This document shows, piece after piece, positions 14,701-27,226 of a DNA stretch of 64,000 nt; position 1 is the first letter of the stretch; every line of letters begins with the position of its first letter. This stretch comes from Aphis gossypii (taxonomy: Eukaryota; Arthropoda; Insecta; Hemiptera; Aphididae). A program made the position numbers and the translations under genes. The stretch is taken from contig NC_065530.1 of assembly GCF_020184175.1 (NCBI RefSeq), forward strand, positions 4,030,001 through 4,094,000, in the 5' to 3' direction. The notes under the pieces were generated by a model that did not search any database, was not told the origin of the DNA, and was given only the letters and a program-made list of their open reading frames with translations.

Positions 14701-16760
14701 ATGATATTATCTCATAGATATTTCTTTCCTTTATAAATGAAATATCTTAGATCAATTATTGTTCGTTTTACTTATGAGTTATAACCATATACACGTTAAA
14801 ATTACATGAAAATACTATTTTTACAACATATACACATATTTTGAAGGTTATATTATACATTATTACTGAGTGACAAAAAACATCTGTAAAAATATAAATA
14901 ACGAGGAGTATAAATTATTTAACTATTATAATTTCCAATTGATCATAATATAACGAGCCTAAAAATTGTATTATACCGTGTATAATATTTCTTACTCATC
15001 TGTAATTTATTTACACTAACAATATAATATATTTTTAATATACTAAAAAAATAAATTCAAACAACCCTTTTTAATTGTATCCGTTTCTATTGAAGTAGTA
15101 TAAACAAGCTTTTGTAAAACGACGCTCTAACTATACGTATAGCTAATACAACTATTAAAGTTTTTTCTTTTTGTCTTTAACAATTTTAACTAACTAGATA
15201 ATTTTTCGAACATAATAAAGTTAAAACTTTAATATCACCATATAGTTGTACTTGTATACCATGTATCATGGAGATATGACAATTGTATATTAAAATTATA
15301 TTTGAATCTGTCAAATTATTGTGATACACTTTATATATTATTTTATACCTACTTGTATATACTGAGAAAAACAATGGATAAAGATCTATTAAATGGGTTA
15401 ATATTATGAGCTATTAAGCAGTGGTTAATGTTGATATACTGCGTTTATATATTATAAATATTAATTTATTAATTTAAGTTATTAGGTCATAAATGTTTTT
15501 TTTTTCAAATAATTTTTTTTTTTACATTTTGACCTTTTTTAGTGTTTTATAAAATCTAAAGTTCAAATCATTTTAAATTGTATCTTTTCACGAGCAGATA
15601 TTATTTATCTCTCGAATTCTCGGTAAATCAAAAATATTGACAACTAAAACTAGATCATAATTGATAGCTGCAGACTACAGTTCTATTTTTAAACTAATGC
15701 AAATAAATACAAAAATAAAAGCAATTAAACATTCTCTATTACAGACATTAAATTTTTCAAAAATAGTTATTCAAATAATTTTGAGTTAAAAAAAAAATGA
15801 AAGGTCTTAGAATGTTTCTTATATAAAGATGATGCTTTATTTTTTTTCAATTATTACTACTAAGTACCTATATTTTTAATTTCATATCTTATTATAGCGA
15901 AATAATTTTTCAAAAATGTAGTATTGTGATTGGGTAGGTATAAATAACACTTTTTACTTTATCTTACCAACTTAATGTAATATTTTTGAACAAAAAAAAA
16001 AGAATTTACCATTAGGTACTATCGTATTTTACAATTGCATTACTATGCTGAGAATCACATCTCTCATATTATAATCTATAGTTTCGAGCGTTAAACTCAC
16101 CACGTGTTGCTTGTGTAGTGTATCACGTGTTTTCCCGATTTCATGACGTAATTACATTTTTTATACATAATAATAAAAACAGCCAAAGTGGCTTAATTGG
16201 AAATCCTCTTTAACAACTTACAATATACCCAAAATCCATCGAGGAGCACTTGCACAGTTGCACTTACTGTAAATAATTATGTAATTGATCGTGTAATAAA
16301 AAATTAAAGTAAAAAAAAAACAAATTATACTCAGACGGGTATAATAAATATTAAGTTGGAATTTAATAAGAATATCTATTAATTACATAATTCAGTTATT
16401 TCTGTGTACATTTGATGTAATACATCTTGTAATTAATAGTTCTTTTGGTTTTACCTTACGGGTGAGTAAGCAAATTAATAAACAAACAAAATACAATTGA
16501 GATGGGCATGCTTGGTGAATTGCCAATGACTTTGTGTTATGTATACATATATTATTAAATTGTTAGGTATTAAAATTCACTCTAACCAAGTATCACGGTG
16601 CAGCGACCTACCAATAAAATAGTAATAATAGTATCATTCATACATATAAAATGCCATGTGTTTCATATGAGAGCATAAATCTTTGCAAAAAAAATAAATA
16701 AATAATATTACCTATTACCTATTATTATACCACAACTTTACTATGGTAGCCACCGTTAAC
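8726..16760. other. AT-rich intergenic spacer
   Basis: Spacer between the copy A promoter and the CpG-richer island. It is dominated by A/T runs and has no frame that resembles a known protein. Around 9430-10130 the plus strand is T- and G-biased with few C, and short open frames run on both strands, which could be an eroded transposon, but I could not assign it. No RNA gene is recognised. Confidence 0.5.
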
Positions 16761-16779
16761 AATAATCAAACAGATATAC

Positions 16780-17860
16780 CCACACATTATTTTGTATCCA
16801 CGCGAAATGCGTTGCACGACTCTCGGACAAAAAATCTCAAGACACGATCTTGATTTATATATTGTATGACGCCTGTTAGCCAGTATATATAGTAATAATA
16901 CTCTTGATCTTTCTACGCAGCTGATCGATACCTACGACTCTTTATTATATATTATGAACGCACATACAACTGTAAATTGTAGAACCGCCGTCCCACTACA
17001 TTCTGTCTCGATTGTCAAAAGGCCGACCGACGAATATGTGTACACCGAATGTCTATGTATACATATCCATCCCATTCGTCCTCTCACTCACTCTCTCTCC
17101 GGTATATAATATTAGGTATACCTCGACTTACAGTCTCGTATTGTTGTTATAACCATATTAATATGTTCGCATCATGGTCGATAATTTCTACGCGTCATTT
17201 TCGACTTTTTTACTTGTCGATCGCGAGTGGTTTTTTTTTTATACTACGTCGTAGTATCTACCCATACCTGAAGCCCGCTAATATCGTGGTCACTCCACCC
17301 TTGTCTCGCTACCGGTTTCGAGAACGACGACGCGTCCGAACAGCTTTGACCTCTTAAGACATTTTTTTATAGCTCGACGATGATTAATCGAATATAATGC
17401 TTATAATACCTGTGTGTGTGTGTGTACGCCGTGCAGAACGGCGTCGCAATTCACGTGAAAATTACCACCGCCACCATACGGTCGATAATATTTTTATTAA
17501 TGTACTTTGTACTTAACGACTTTTATGTGTATCATTATCGCACGGTCGAATATAATAATATGTACATAACACGATAGGTACATGCCATGCGTGCGTTTTA
17601 CGTGCAAAGTTAATTGTTATTTAGACGTGATCTCCGTTTTCTTCGTGGTGAACTTAATATTTACGCGTACGAACGACTTACGCTCCAAGGATTTCTTTCG
17701 AAGAAAACACCAACGAAACCGCGTACACATATTAATATAATCAGTTACCGATTGTTCCGACTAAATGACCGACCGTGATCGTGTAAATTATTGTTGTTGT
17801 AATTTGACTGTGTGTGTATGTATGTGTGTGTGTGTACAGGAAAATATTTTCGACTAAGTG
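16780..17860. other. CpG-richer island with TG microsatellites; possible promoter or noncoding exon
   Basis: A patch clearly richer in G+C and CpG than the surrounding spacer. It contains (TG)n runs near 17411-17425 and 17811-17837. On the minus strand a strong GTAAGT donor sits at 17681, directly after GGAGC, downstream of TTTAGTC and GGTC-rich initiator-like sequence near 17750-17770. This would fit an untranslated first exon or alternative promoter for a minus-strand transcript. A 102-codon plus-strand frame (17049-17357) matches no family I know and is probably a by-product of the base composition. Confidence 0.35.
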
Positions 17861-19309
17861 GCTAAAATCTTTTTCAACCTTATGGGAAATCTTAAATTAG
17901 ATTGAGTACGAACAAAATGATTTCCTTACTTTTATACATATTTTTTCAAAATAATCAAGTTTAGCATTTTTTTTTTTTAGCGTGATCTGTAGATATGACT
18001 GTATATATTTTATTTGCGATGTTGATTGAGAACATGTACGCTCACCATCGTAATGTGCAAATATTAAAATGATTAATTGAAGTCGATGCGATTAGATGTG
18101 AAAGTAATAATGAATATTATTCACTTATATACTATTTAAATAACAATGAACTTATAGCTAAAAGTTCAATTAATCAAAATTTAAAATAATGAATAGTGGT
18201 AGGAGTACTATACGTACCTATAACATAAGATAATACTTATATAAATTTGTTCAAATTTCAAAAAAATACCTTTTAGTTGTAGCAATAAATGAAAACATCA
18301 AATCATTATTTTAAAATATTTTTAAATATAATTTTGCGTATATATATATATAATATTATGTAGTTTACCTCGTGGCTCATTTAATATGCAACCTTGGACA
18401 TTATTTACTATAAGAAAACCATGTACCTATTACGAGTCTATATACAATATTATACTATGTTTTTCAACCAAAGATAAATTATTTATGGATTATTAATTTC
18501 TATATATTGTATTAAAAATTAACAAAATAGTCAAGTCTAAGTAAAAAAAAATGTGTTTTATAATAACTATCCAATTACATTTAATTTAAAAATACGCTAC
18601 ACTCTATTTTTTATAACGTTCATAAAATCTGTTTACTTTTATGTTAAAGTAAATTTAAATGATAGGTGCAATAGTTTGTTTACACGCGTAGATGATTTTA
18701 AATGATTGAACTTATAATGATGTTCGTGAAAAAATAATTACTTATAAATATTAATATGGATTATGTGCAAATATATATCTAAAAAAGTAACCATTTAACA
18801 ATTTTATGTTATACGAATTTTTTAATACTATTTTTAATATTTGGTTTTTCAATGATTATACATATTATAATACCAATAATATTGAAAAAATTACACAGAC
18901 AATATATGTAAACAAATAACAATAATAATATTATTATATTAAGAAAATGAATAAAAATATAACTAATAATATTTCAACCTTCAATCATTGAATGAGCACA
19001 GGGATTATGTAAAATACCTTGTTGCAAGTTCAACTTAAATTTAATATATTTTATTTAATCAACATATAATTTATGATCATAATCGTCAATTTTTTTTAAG
19101 TTTTTGAAAAAACATAATTCTATTTTAATTCTTACACATAATTATGTAAATGTATAATCGTAGCTGCAGAAATGAACGAAATCGATAGATTTATTATTTA
19201 ACACACCTTAAAACCGTTTAATACTAATTGACAATGCTAAATGTTGCCATAATTTAATATTATAATATTATGAGCTTATTTAAACGTGTATATATCTAAT
19301 ATCTAAATC

Positions 19310-19339
19310 ATATTGCAGTATAATATTATACTGCAATAT
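19310..19339. repeat. Perfect 30-bp palindrome
   Basis: ATATTGCAGTATAAT is followed immediately by its exact reverse complement, with no spacer. The GC-containing core (GCAG/CTGC) makes it unlikely to be a trivial AT-run coincidence. It could form a cruciform or be a fused pair of terminal inverted repeats left by a transposon. No flanking target duplication is obvious. Confidence 0.85.
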
Positions 19340-22300
19340 TAATGTAAAACTATCAAACTATAATATCCATTATCCATAGACGCTTTCACTAAATTTTTCT
19401 GATTATTTTTTTTTCTTAATGGATTATAATTTATTGCGTTATAAAATTTGTAGTATTATTATTTACTGTAGACTTCCTTAAATAATCTATTTTAAACTAT
19501 CAGTATAAATATTAAGAATTTTTTTAAAAAATTGTTTTGACTATTGAGGTTTTTTGTTATTAAATATTTTAGTATTACTGAGGCAATAACATAATATAAT
19601 AACTGATTAAAAATACAAAATATATAAGATTATTAAGTAATAATAATATAAATGATTTATTTTTTTTTCAGAAACTATATTATTAGGCCAGTTCAATTTA
19701 AAAACAATCTTAAACAGCTCTACACTAACATTCTATAATATTATGTGATATAGGTATTTGATTTGTATAATATGTATTATGATAACACGTCATATACAAC
19801 CAAATTGAATACATCCACATATATTAATAACTGTTGAAAATAAATTGAAACTTTAATAATTGAAAAAATAAATTAGTGTATGAACAACACAATAAAAGCT
19901 TAAAATATATTCATTCATAATGAGAACAGTGCGCAAATTATAACCGTTAAAAATTATTCTCTTCAGGACCATATAGGTTAGTCTACTATGCATTCCTCGT
20001 ACAGCCAATTAGTGTAGCGTTTCACAACATATTGTTATTACATTACAAACGCGTTGACATAATTTGCTAGTATTATATAATTTATTAACTAGTTGGAAAA
20101 AATGTATCTCAACTCAAACCAGACCTAACATGAATATAATATGTAGTATTGGATATAGTAATGTAGAAAATAATCAAAATACTGTGTTGTATCTTAAACA
20201 CTATTTAATATTATAATTAATTATTCTTAAAAAAAATAATATCCAAGTGATAGATGGTAATGAAAGAAACGGGTAAAAATAGGTAAATGTCCTGTACAAT
20301 AAATGTCTAATTACCTCATTAATGACTTAGTTACTGAATTTTGTATATTATATCCATTTTTAATTTAATGATTTATTGAATACAAAAAACAATTCTGAGC
20401 AAAGATAGAGCCTAAATCACTCATTATATCATTAAAGGTTAGTAAATTATTTTACTTAGTTTTTATTAAAAATATTTCATTTAACCGTGTTTTAAAAAAA
20501 TACGGAATAGGTAGCATACATTTAATCTAAATTTGTTATACGATTGTATATACAAAATAAAACAAAATATTACGTAAAAGTTTTAAATGCAAACAAACAT
20601 TTTTTGAATAAAAACAAAAAAAAAATCATTATTTTGCATATGTTTTTAACCATTTTTAACCAATCAAAAATTGTTTTATTTATTGAATATTTATTCAAAA
20701 AAATTAGAAAATATCAATTGTATATACTCGTATACAATAATACAATATAATATATGAATATATAGGTTAAAAATAGTTAAATAATTTAATAATGTTATTA
20801 TATAAAGAAAATGTTCATATAAACATTTAAATTAGCTACAATTTTTGTTTATAAATTGCCTATAATAAAGAAACAATGATTTTATCAAAAACTGCTTTTG
20901 CGTATAAAATTCAGTTTTTCCTTAATTATTTTTCGCTTTTCCAATCATCCTAAAAAATACTAGACATTTTTTGCTTTTGACTCCCCTGAGTGACAACTAG
21001 ATATAATTTACTACCAAAAAGTACTTAGAAGAAACTATCTTTATAGTTGAAAATCCAAGTTTTTTTCTACACAATAAATTACCTTCAGTCGCATGTACAA
21101 AAAAAAAATCAACAAATACGTCATTGTAAAATCAATATATTTATGGCTGTGTTCAGAAACTAAAAATATTATAAAATAGTGAATATTTTGTCAAATGTAC
21201 CTACATTCCATCTATTACAATATTGTATGTGATTATAACCCGTCTAATTCATTTTGGTACTCAGAAACCGTTAAAATGTTAAGAAAAAAATGGTTCGAAA
21301 ACTATATTATATTATTAAAAAAATAATCCAATTCTTATACTAAATAATAAATAGAGTTAGATTATAATATCATTTTTGATATAGGTAGTACAGTTTTTGG
21401 ACCACCATTTTTTTTTAATTTCTCCGAATCAATTTTCTATACTAACTCAATATGATGTATAACTTTTAGTTTACCAATTTATTTGAAAACTTATTGGATA
21501 CTTATTAGGTACCTATTTATAAGTATTTTTCAGTTAATTTAAGATTAATCATGGAATATTATGATGTGAAATTAAAAAAATTAGGTAAGTTTATAAGTAA
21601 TCCAAAAAATGCATTGGACTTTCTCGCTACTACCTATTATAAATGTTAAAAATTTGCATGATTATGATTAAATAATATTATGTATAATAATATTTAGTTA
21701 ATCGTTTTTTAAAATTATTTATAGTTTTCTTTTTATTCCTATCGTCATAAATATTATACATGAAAATGAAAATCGTGTGTTTGCTGTAAACAAAATTTAA
21801 TAAGCAATATTAGTTAGTTTTGCAGATTTGGATGAATCATAAGTAGATTAATCACTATTCACACGTGCTACTAGATTTGGTGAGTAAGAACAATCATATT
21901 GTTGTTGCATATATGATAAGGCATGTCTAAACGTAAGAAAATAATAAAATTATTCCAAGATGACTGTTTCCTTACTTTCAGGTAATAGAATTATCGAAAT
22001 TGGTAATTGATAATTGTTATAGTGCCCGAATCAAAATCATATCTTTTGTGTACCTCTTTGAAGGCTAAACTATGTTAAAATCTACCTTAATACTTACAAT
22101 TTTTTTGTGTTTTACAAATATCATATTATTTGTTAACTAAATATGTTTTTTTTATTGTTGTGATTTTTATTCCAAGTTGATTCTATTTATTTTAAATATA
22201 AAATAAATACATTTTACTTTAAAATATTCAAATTATTAATGAAAAAAAAAATTAAAAAACATAATTTCTGTAGAAATATCGAATAATACGATGTACTAAT

Positions 22301-23519
22301 GCATTCAACATTCCCTAATCATTTTATTTAAAATCTTAAATTAATTATTATAAAACAATATTAATTTATTATTTTATCTATACTTCACAAAAATTATGAG
22401 GTTCAAGGTTTTTATATAAAACGTGAATCTGTACGTTTAAATTGTTAAGTTTTACAACCACATCATCGAAAATAATTAATACGACCTAGTAAATTAATTT
22501 AAATATTTGTATTATTTTGTTGTGTACCATTTCCGTTGTTTTCCACGTAATGTTTTGCTTGATAAAATTCATTGTTCATTGGTTGACCTTCAAAATATAT
22601 ATAATAAAATATAGACATAAATTCTTCATTCAAACTATATAGACACAACAAAAATCAATTTTTAATAGGATGCTCAAGTCAACTTAATTTAATTTTCAAA
22701 GTGACAAGCGGTCGCTTTATTACCTAACTTTTTTCTCTGACTTATGAACGCACAACATAAGAAACATACGTACAAAAAGAACATATAATTATTATTGTTT
22801 TGATAGTTTTGACTTGTAACTGTAGCGTAAAACTACCCAAAATAAAAATCCATTGTCGTTAAGGGTTTTGATATTTTAATTTTAAGCTAGCAGACAGCAA
22901 ATATTTGTAAAGGCAATATTTTATACACATGTAAGTGGCTTTAAAATATCAAAATCACGGCCAATGTTAAAACTGCACTGATAATATTATTTTATTATTT
23001 TTTTATAATGATGACATTATAAATTATTTTTTACAGATAACAGACTAATAGGAATAGACTAATATTGCAACCAAAAAATTTGCTATATTATGTAATGCAT
23101 TTGTATTATGGAGACGAAAAAAATAATATTATGGACGTGTAGTGTTTTCTCAATAACCAATAGAAAATCATATTATTATGCGTTTGCAAATAATTTGATG
23201 ATAAATCCGTGCCAATGACCGATGTTGTCGAGGCAGCAATGGCCAGTAAATAAATAATAAAAAAATCATCATGCAATAATATTTAGGTTATTATTATCAT
23301 TGCTATTAAACATGACTATTCATACAGGTGCTCTGCGAATGACTTGGCACATTTAAACGTCATTTGATTTTTGTTTGATGTGAATAAGTATAATAGATGT
23401 CAGTTTCGGCGTAAGGCATCACATTATATTGGCGAGGTCGATAGATGCCCTAGGCAGTAATATGAGAATAAATTATATGTACAAATAATACATACAAAGT
23501 GTCGAGGCGCAGTTTAACA

Positions 23520-23549
23520 GTCGAGAATCCATTAAGCGGAATTCTCGAC
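23520..23549. repeat. Short GC-richer inverted repeat
   Basis: GTCGAGAATCC pairs with GGAATTCTCGAC across a seven-base loop, with one bulged base. It lies in a CpG-richer patch of an otherwise AT-rich spacer. It could be an RNA hairpin or a binding site; nothing else around it identifies a role. Confidence 0.6.
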
Positions 23550-24571
23550 GGCTAGTCCCATACAAGCGAAAATATAAAATATATTAATATATTATATTGT
23601 TTGACCCGTTTAATAAACACAACAACAATAATTGTTATATTGTAATGCATGGTCGATGATAATATTATTATACACCCAATATAAAATCTGCAGCAGTACA
23701 CCTATCTACCTATACCTACCATTAATCATGCGATAATAACTGATAACTTTAAACGGAAAAACTACGAACGGTTTTTTTCGCAGTTGACCTTGACAACTGA
23801 GTAACAAACTCTGAGCTAAACGCATGCACTCATAATAAATTCTACTATTCATTTCATATGGACATTCATGCTGAATCGTGATGAATTCTAAATAATTGTG
23901 TTTAATGCAGAGTAGTTGAGAATAAGTATCATGTCACTTTATTTTAATAACACATTTGTTTCATTCATTTGGATTGAGTTTCTACTTTCTATTAAAGTAT
24001 TAATACAATAATATTAAAGAAAAAAAAATAATAATGATGTATATAATACATAAATAATATGTAATTGATAATATAGTGTAATTGCATTGATATTTTACTT
24101 TGCTTTTTGAGTTAATTGAAACTTAAAAAAAAATTATTAGCGGGTAGTATCAAAACGTATTGAAAATAGTTCTAATGGCCAAGCTAAACATTTACTTTAC
24201 CTGTAGTGATTTAATAATAATTTTATATTAAACGAAAAATAAAAATATTTAAATGCATATTATCTATACAATGAATACCATTGTCATTATTATATTATTA
24301 TTTTAAATTATTTTTTCGGCACAACTTTGTACCTTAATTGCCTATTCATTACGCCGTCCGAGACATTTATATTAAATTTATTGGTTGAAATACTTGGTCA
24401 AATACTTGAATTTTAACCTCACTGTCCTCACTAATCACTATTATCCTAGCTACCATCAGAGTTTATACGCTATAATGATTGATTATTAAAAATATAATAT
24501 ATTCTAAATAATTGAAACGTCATATTTTTGCGTGAAATCTCAATTGATGTATTCAGTAAACAAAATAAAAT

Positions 24572-26935
24572 TTATACATTATCGATCTCTTTTGCCCCAT
24601 GTTTCAAAACACGTATGAATTCAATATAATTTAACTTCCCTTCTGAAATAGGAGCTTCGTGAAATATCTCGTCAACCTGAAAAAATATTACTTAATTTAT
24701 CGATCAAAAATATAAGTCTTCAGTAAAGATCCTAGCAAATAAATAAAATTATTTAATTCAGATATTATTTTTATTTTAAACTGACGACTAATAAGATCAT
24801 CTTTATTATTAAAAAATAGAATATTTATTAGGTGCGTGTAAATACTTTAAAACATATATATATGTATGAGATGGACACGATGCCTTAATTCAATAAAAGA
24901 TTCCATTTAACACTTAAAAATGTATTAACGATCACAACAGTTGTGACCAAAACGAAACGCTTTGAATGAAAGATATACTTTATGCATGTTTTATGAATGA
25001 AGGTTAGAGTACAATAATTTACTTACTGACCATCATTATCGATGGAGCATAATATTATTACAAGTCTATGTCAACCTATCATAGCATACGTATACTATAA
25101 TAATTGTATAATAATTATATAAAACGTCAAACACGTTCGACAGTAACAATTAATTTAAAATAACTTCTTTAAATCTAACACCTATTAAAATTTTTTTTAG
25201 ATAATAGAATAAAAATAACAAATCGTTGGTGTATATGTTTATAACCTAAACATCATATAGGTATATAGTAGATTTTTAGATATTTGTAGATTACAGATAC
25301 TTATCACTATGCAAATTAGACTATTTAAAACCATTACGTTTATCATAACTCAGTACGTAAAAATAAAATTACAAGCTCGAATTTTTACCACAGTAATCTA
25401 AGAGGAAATAATATTCTAATATATATAGTATTACATACGTCTTCGTCTGTAAATCTATCTCCCATCGTAACCAAAAGCTCACGTAGTCTGTCCACATCAA
25501 TAAAACCTTCGTTGTTTTCGTCAAAACAGCTAAAAGCATTTTTTATGACATCTTCAGGATCTGTACCACGGAGTCTTTTGCTAAACAACGTCAGAAACAT
25601 TTGGAAATTAATTGGAATGGAAACATCATTTATCATCTCCACCAAATGATCGGCATTGGGTTTTATACCTGAAGAGAACATTAATACTAAAATTATTAAT
25701 ATACACTTATAAAATAGTATTATCTATACTATAAAAGCAAGCTCTGGTTTTTTTTCACGCATACAAATTCACACCGTTCAACGTATCGTCACCAATTTTT
25801 TTTCTGTTATACCTGACAGTTTGCTAGAGGTTTTAGTACCACTATTGTTAGGAAACATGTCCAATATTTTAAAATTTTCAGATTTTTACAGAAATATTTA
25901 TTTCTAACATACTATTTGGTATAAAAACGAAACATATCTAAGCGTTCCTATAGTAACAGTATGTGTATCTTAATTTCATTTATTTCGAAAAAGGAACATA
26001 ATAAGCTTTGTGTCTTTCCTGTAAAATTTGAACTTCAACGTACCTAAATGACGTATTACATTTTATAATATTTAAAGCATATAGTTAAGCAATTGCCCAC
26101 GATCCACCTTAGAATATAGAATCAACGATGAATCAATTATTATTGTCGACGTATATGAGATGTGATAACGGCTCGGTGCTTTGAATGGTCCTGCAGGGTT
26201 TGGAGTATAGATCACTGCATTCTAACTACGACTAACGTACTTTAATCTTAAGACTTGAGTAATTAAGATAAGTTAAAACACATCCAATAATAATAAATTA
26301 ATAACCAATAGAAAAGTAGTATAATAAGTCAGCAGCTTGCTGATTAGCTGTATGATGCGAAAACTCACAGAATGCCATGTCCAATGTTGTTGTTTAATAA
26401 TCATTACTATTGTTATTCATTTAACGACATTATAATATTATTATATAATATATTTCCCGGGTGTAAGAATAATGATATAAATGTGAGAAAAAATAAAATT
26501 GTTATACCTATTATTTACCTATCTATAAGTATATTTATGAGAATTTATAAACACCTTAAATTATTATTCTTTTGTGTAAGTATGTACTTTATAACATTTT
26601 ATAATCAAAATAGCTATAAGACAAAGAAACAGCCCTACAATATTTGCAAACAACTATCCACGGGGGCGGAGCACGCGAGTGACAGCACTATTATAATAAT
26701 ATAATATTTGTCTTCGATATGATTGTAATACATAAGTTATATGCGTACCGAGAGAGATCAGCATGTCGTACAAATCTTTTTTATCGATAAGTCCGTCGTT
26801 GTTTTGGTCCACCAAGTTAAAAGCTCTCCGGAAATCTTGTATCTGTAGATGATCGAACATGGCAATAACATTTGACAGTTCACGGTGTGCCCGTTTTTTG
26901 GTGACTGAACTTTTCGTTGATTTTGTTAATGACAT
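24572..26935 (-). CDS. Divergent myosin regulatory light chain (spaghetti-squash type)
   Basis: Exons 26749-26935, 25439-25668 and 24572-24676 join to 174 codons (173 aa plus TAA), the size of insect non-muscle regulatory light chain. This light chain binds the neck of myosin II and controls motor activity by phosphorylation. The basic N-terminus TKKRAHRELSNVIAMFD (residues 12-28) aligns with the kinase site of the family: Ser21 is kept but the preceding Thr is Leu20. The first EF-hand loop, residues 43-54 (DQNNDGLIDKKD), has the Asp/Asn ligands and Asp at position 12. The GTDPEDVIKNAF, RLRELL and TMGDRFTDEDV segments and the C-terminal VLKHGAKE are near canonical. Divergence elsewhere suggests a lineage paralogue rather than the housekeeping gene. 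The start is the first Met of the exon. An upstream ATGAATC with a GTGAGT donor at 27219 could splice in frame to add three residues (MNR). Confidence 0.9.
24677..25438 (-). other. Intron 2 of the myosin light chain gene
   Basis: AT-rich intron with a GTATGT donor and a TTTTCAG acceptor. I see no further element inside. Confidence 0.75.
25669..26748 (-). other. Intron 1 of the myosin light chain gene
   Basis: Intron with a GTACGC donor and a TCTTCAG acceptor. It is locally less AT-rich near 26100-26240. Open frames on the plus strand here (for example 26372-26704) are translations of intron and antisense exon sequence and are not genes. Confidence 0.7.
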
Positions 26936-27226
26936 GCCTAATTACCGCTGCAGATATAAATTTAAAATAATTACGATAATGGTAATATAATAACGACAGA
27001 TGGAAGTCACAACTTAATTATAATAATAATATTCTTGCATTTGCATTTTTTTTTCAAATTGTTAAAAAAAAATTGATTAATCCGAGTTAAAACTTTGCTA
27101 AACAGACGAATTGAGTAAAATAAATTATTAGATAAATAGTTATAATATTTTTATAAAAACCATAACAGTATAGTATAATGTAAACTTTTACTTCATAAAT
27201 CGAATTTGAAAGTACTCACGATTCAT

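Larger units (their letters stand above)
17861..24571. other. AT-rich intergenic spacer downstream of the myosin light chain gene
   Basis: No gene recognised. It holds an AT dinucleotide run near 18341-18355, a perfect 30-bp palindrome at 19310-19339, a stretch at about 20880-21130 that reads like an interspersed aphid-type repeat (mixed runs around GACTCCCCTGAGTGACAA), and a short GC-richer hairpin at 23520-23549. The 23320-23560 segment is CpG-richer than its flanks. Confidence 0.45.

Noticed and set aside
17049..17357. 102-codon plus-strand frame
   Set aside because: No family resemblance, Ser/Tyr/Arg-rich by composition, and located in a CpG-richer island where stop codons are rarer by chance.
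17682..17700. TGG-AGC before GTAAGT as the first coding exon of copy A
   Set aside because: It mimics the Trp-Ser end of the other first coding exons, but no in-frame ATG lies nearby. The exon at 8228-8254 has an ATG, the Trp and a nearer position.
20544..20750. 68-codon plus-strand frame rich in Lys, Asn and Ile
   Set aside because: Composition is what poly-A-rich DNA gives by chance; no motif or conservation visible.
26372..26704. 110-codon plus-strand frame in the myosin gene
   Set aside because: It runs across intron sequence of the myosin light chain gene, ends just short of exon 1 of that gene, and has no recognisable features.
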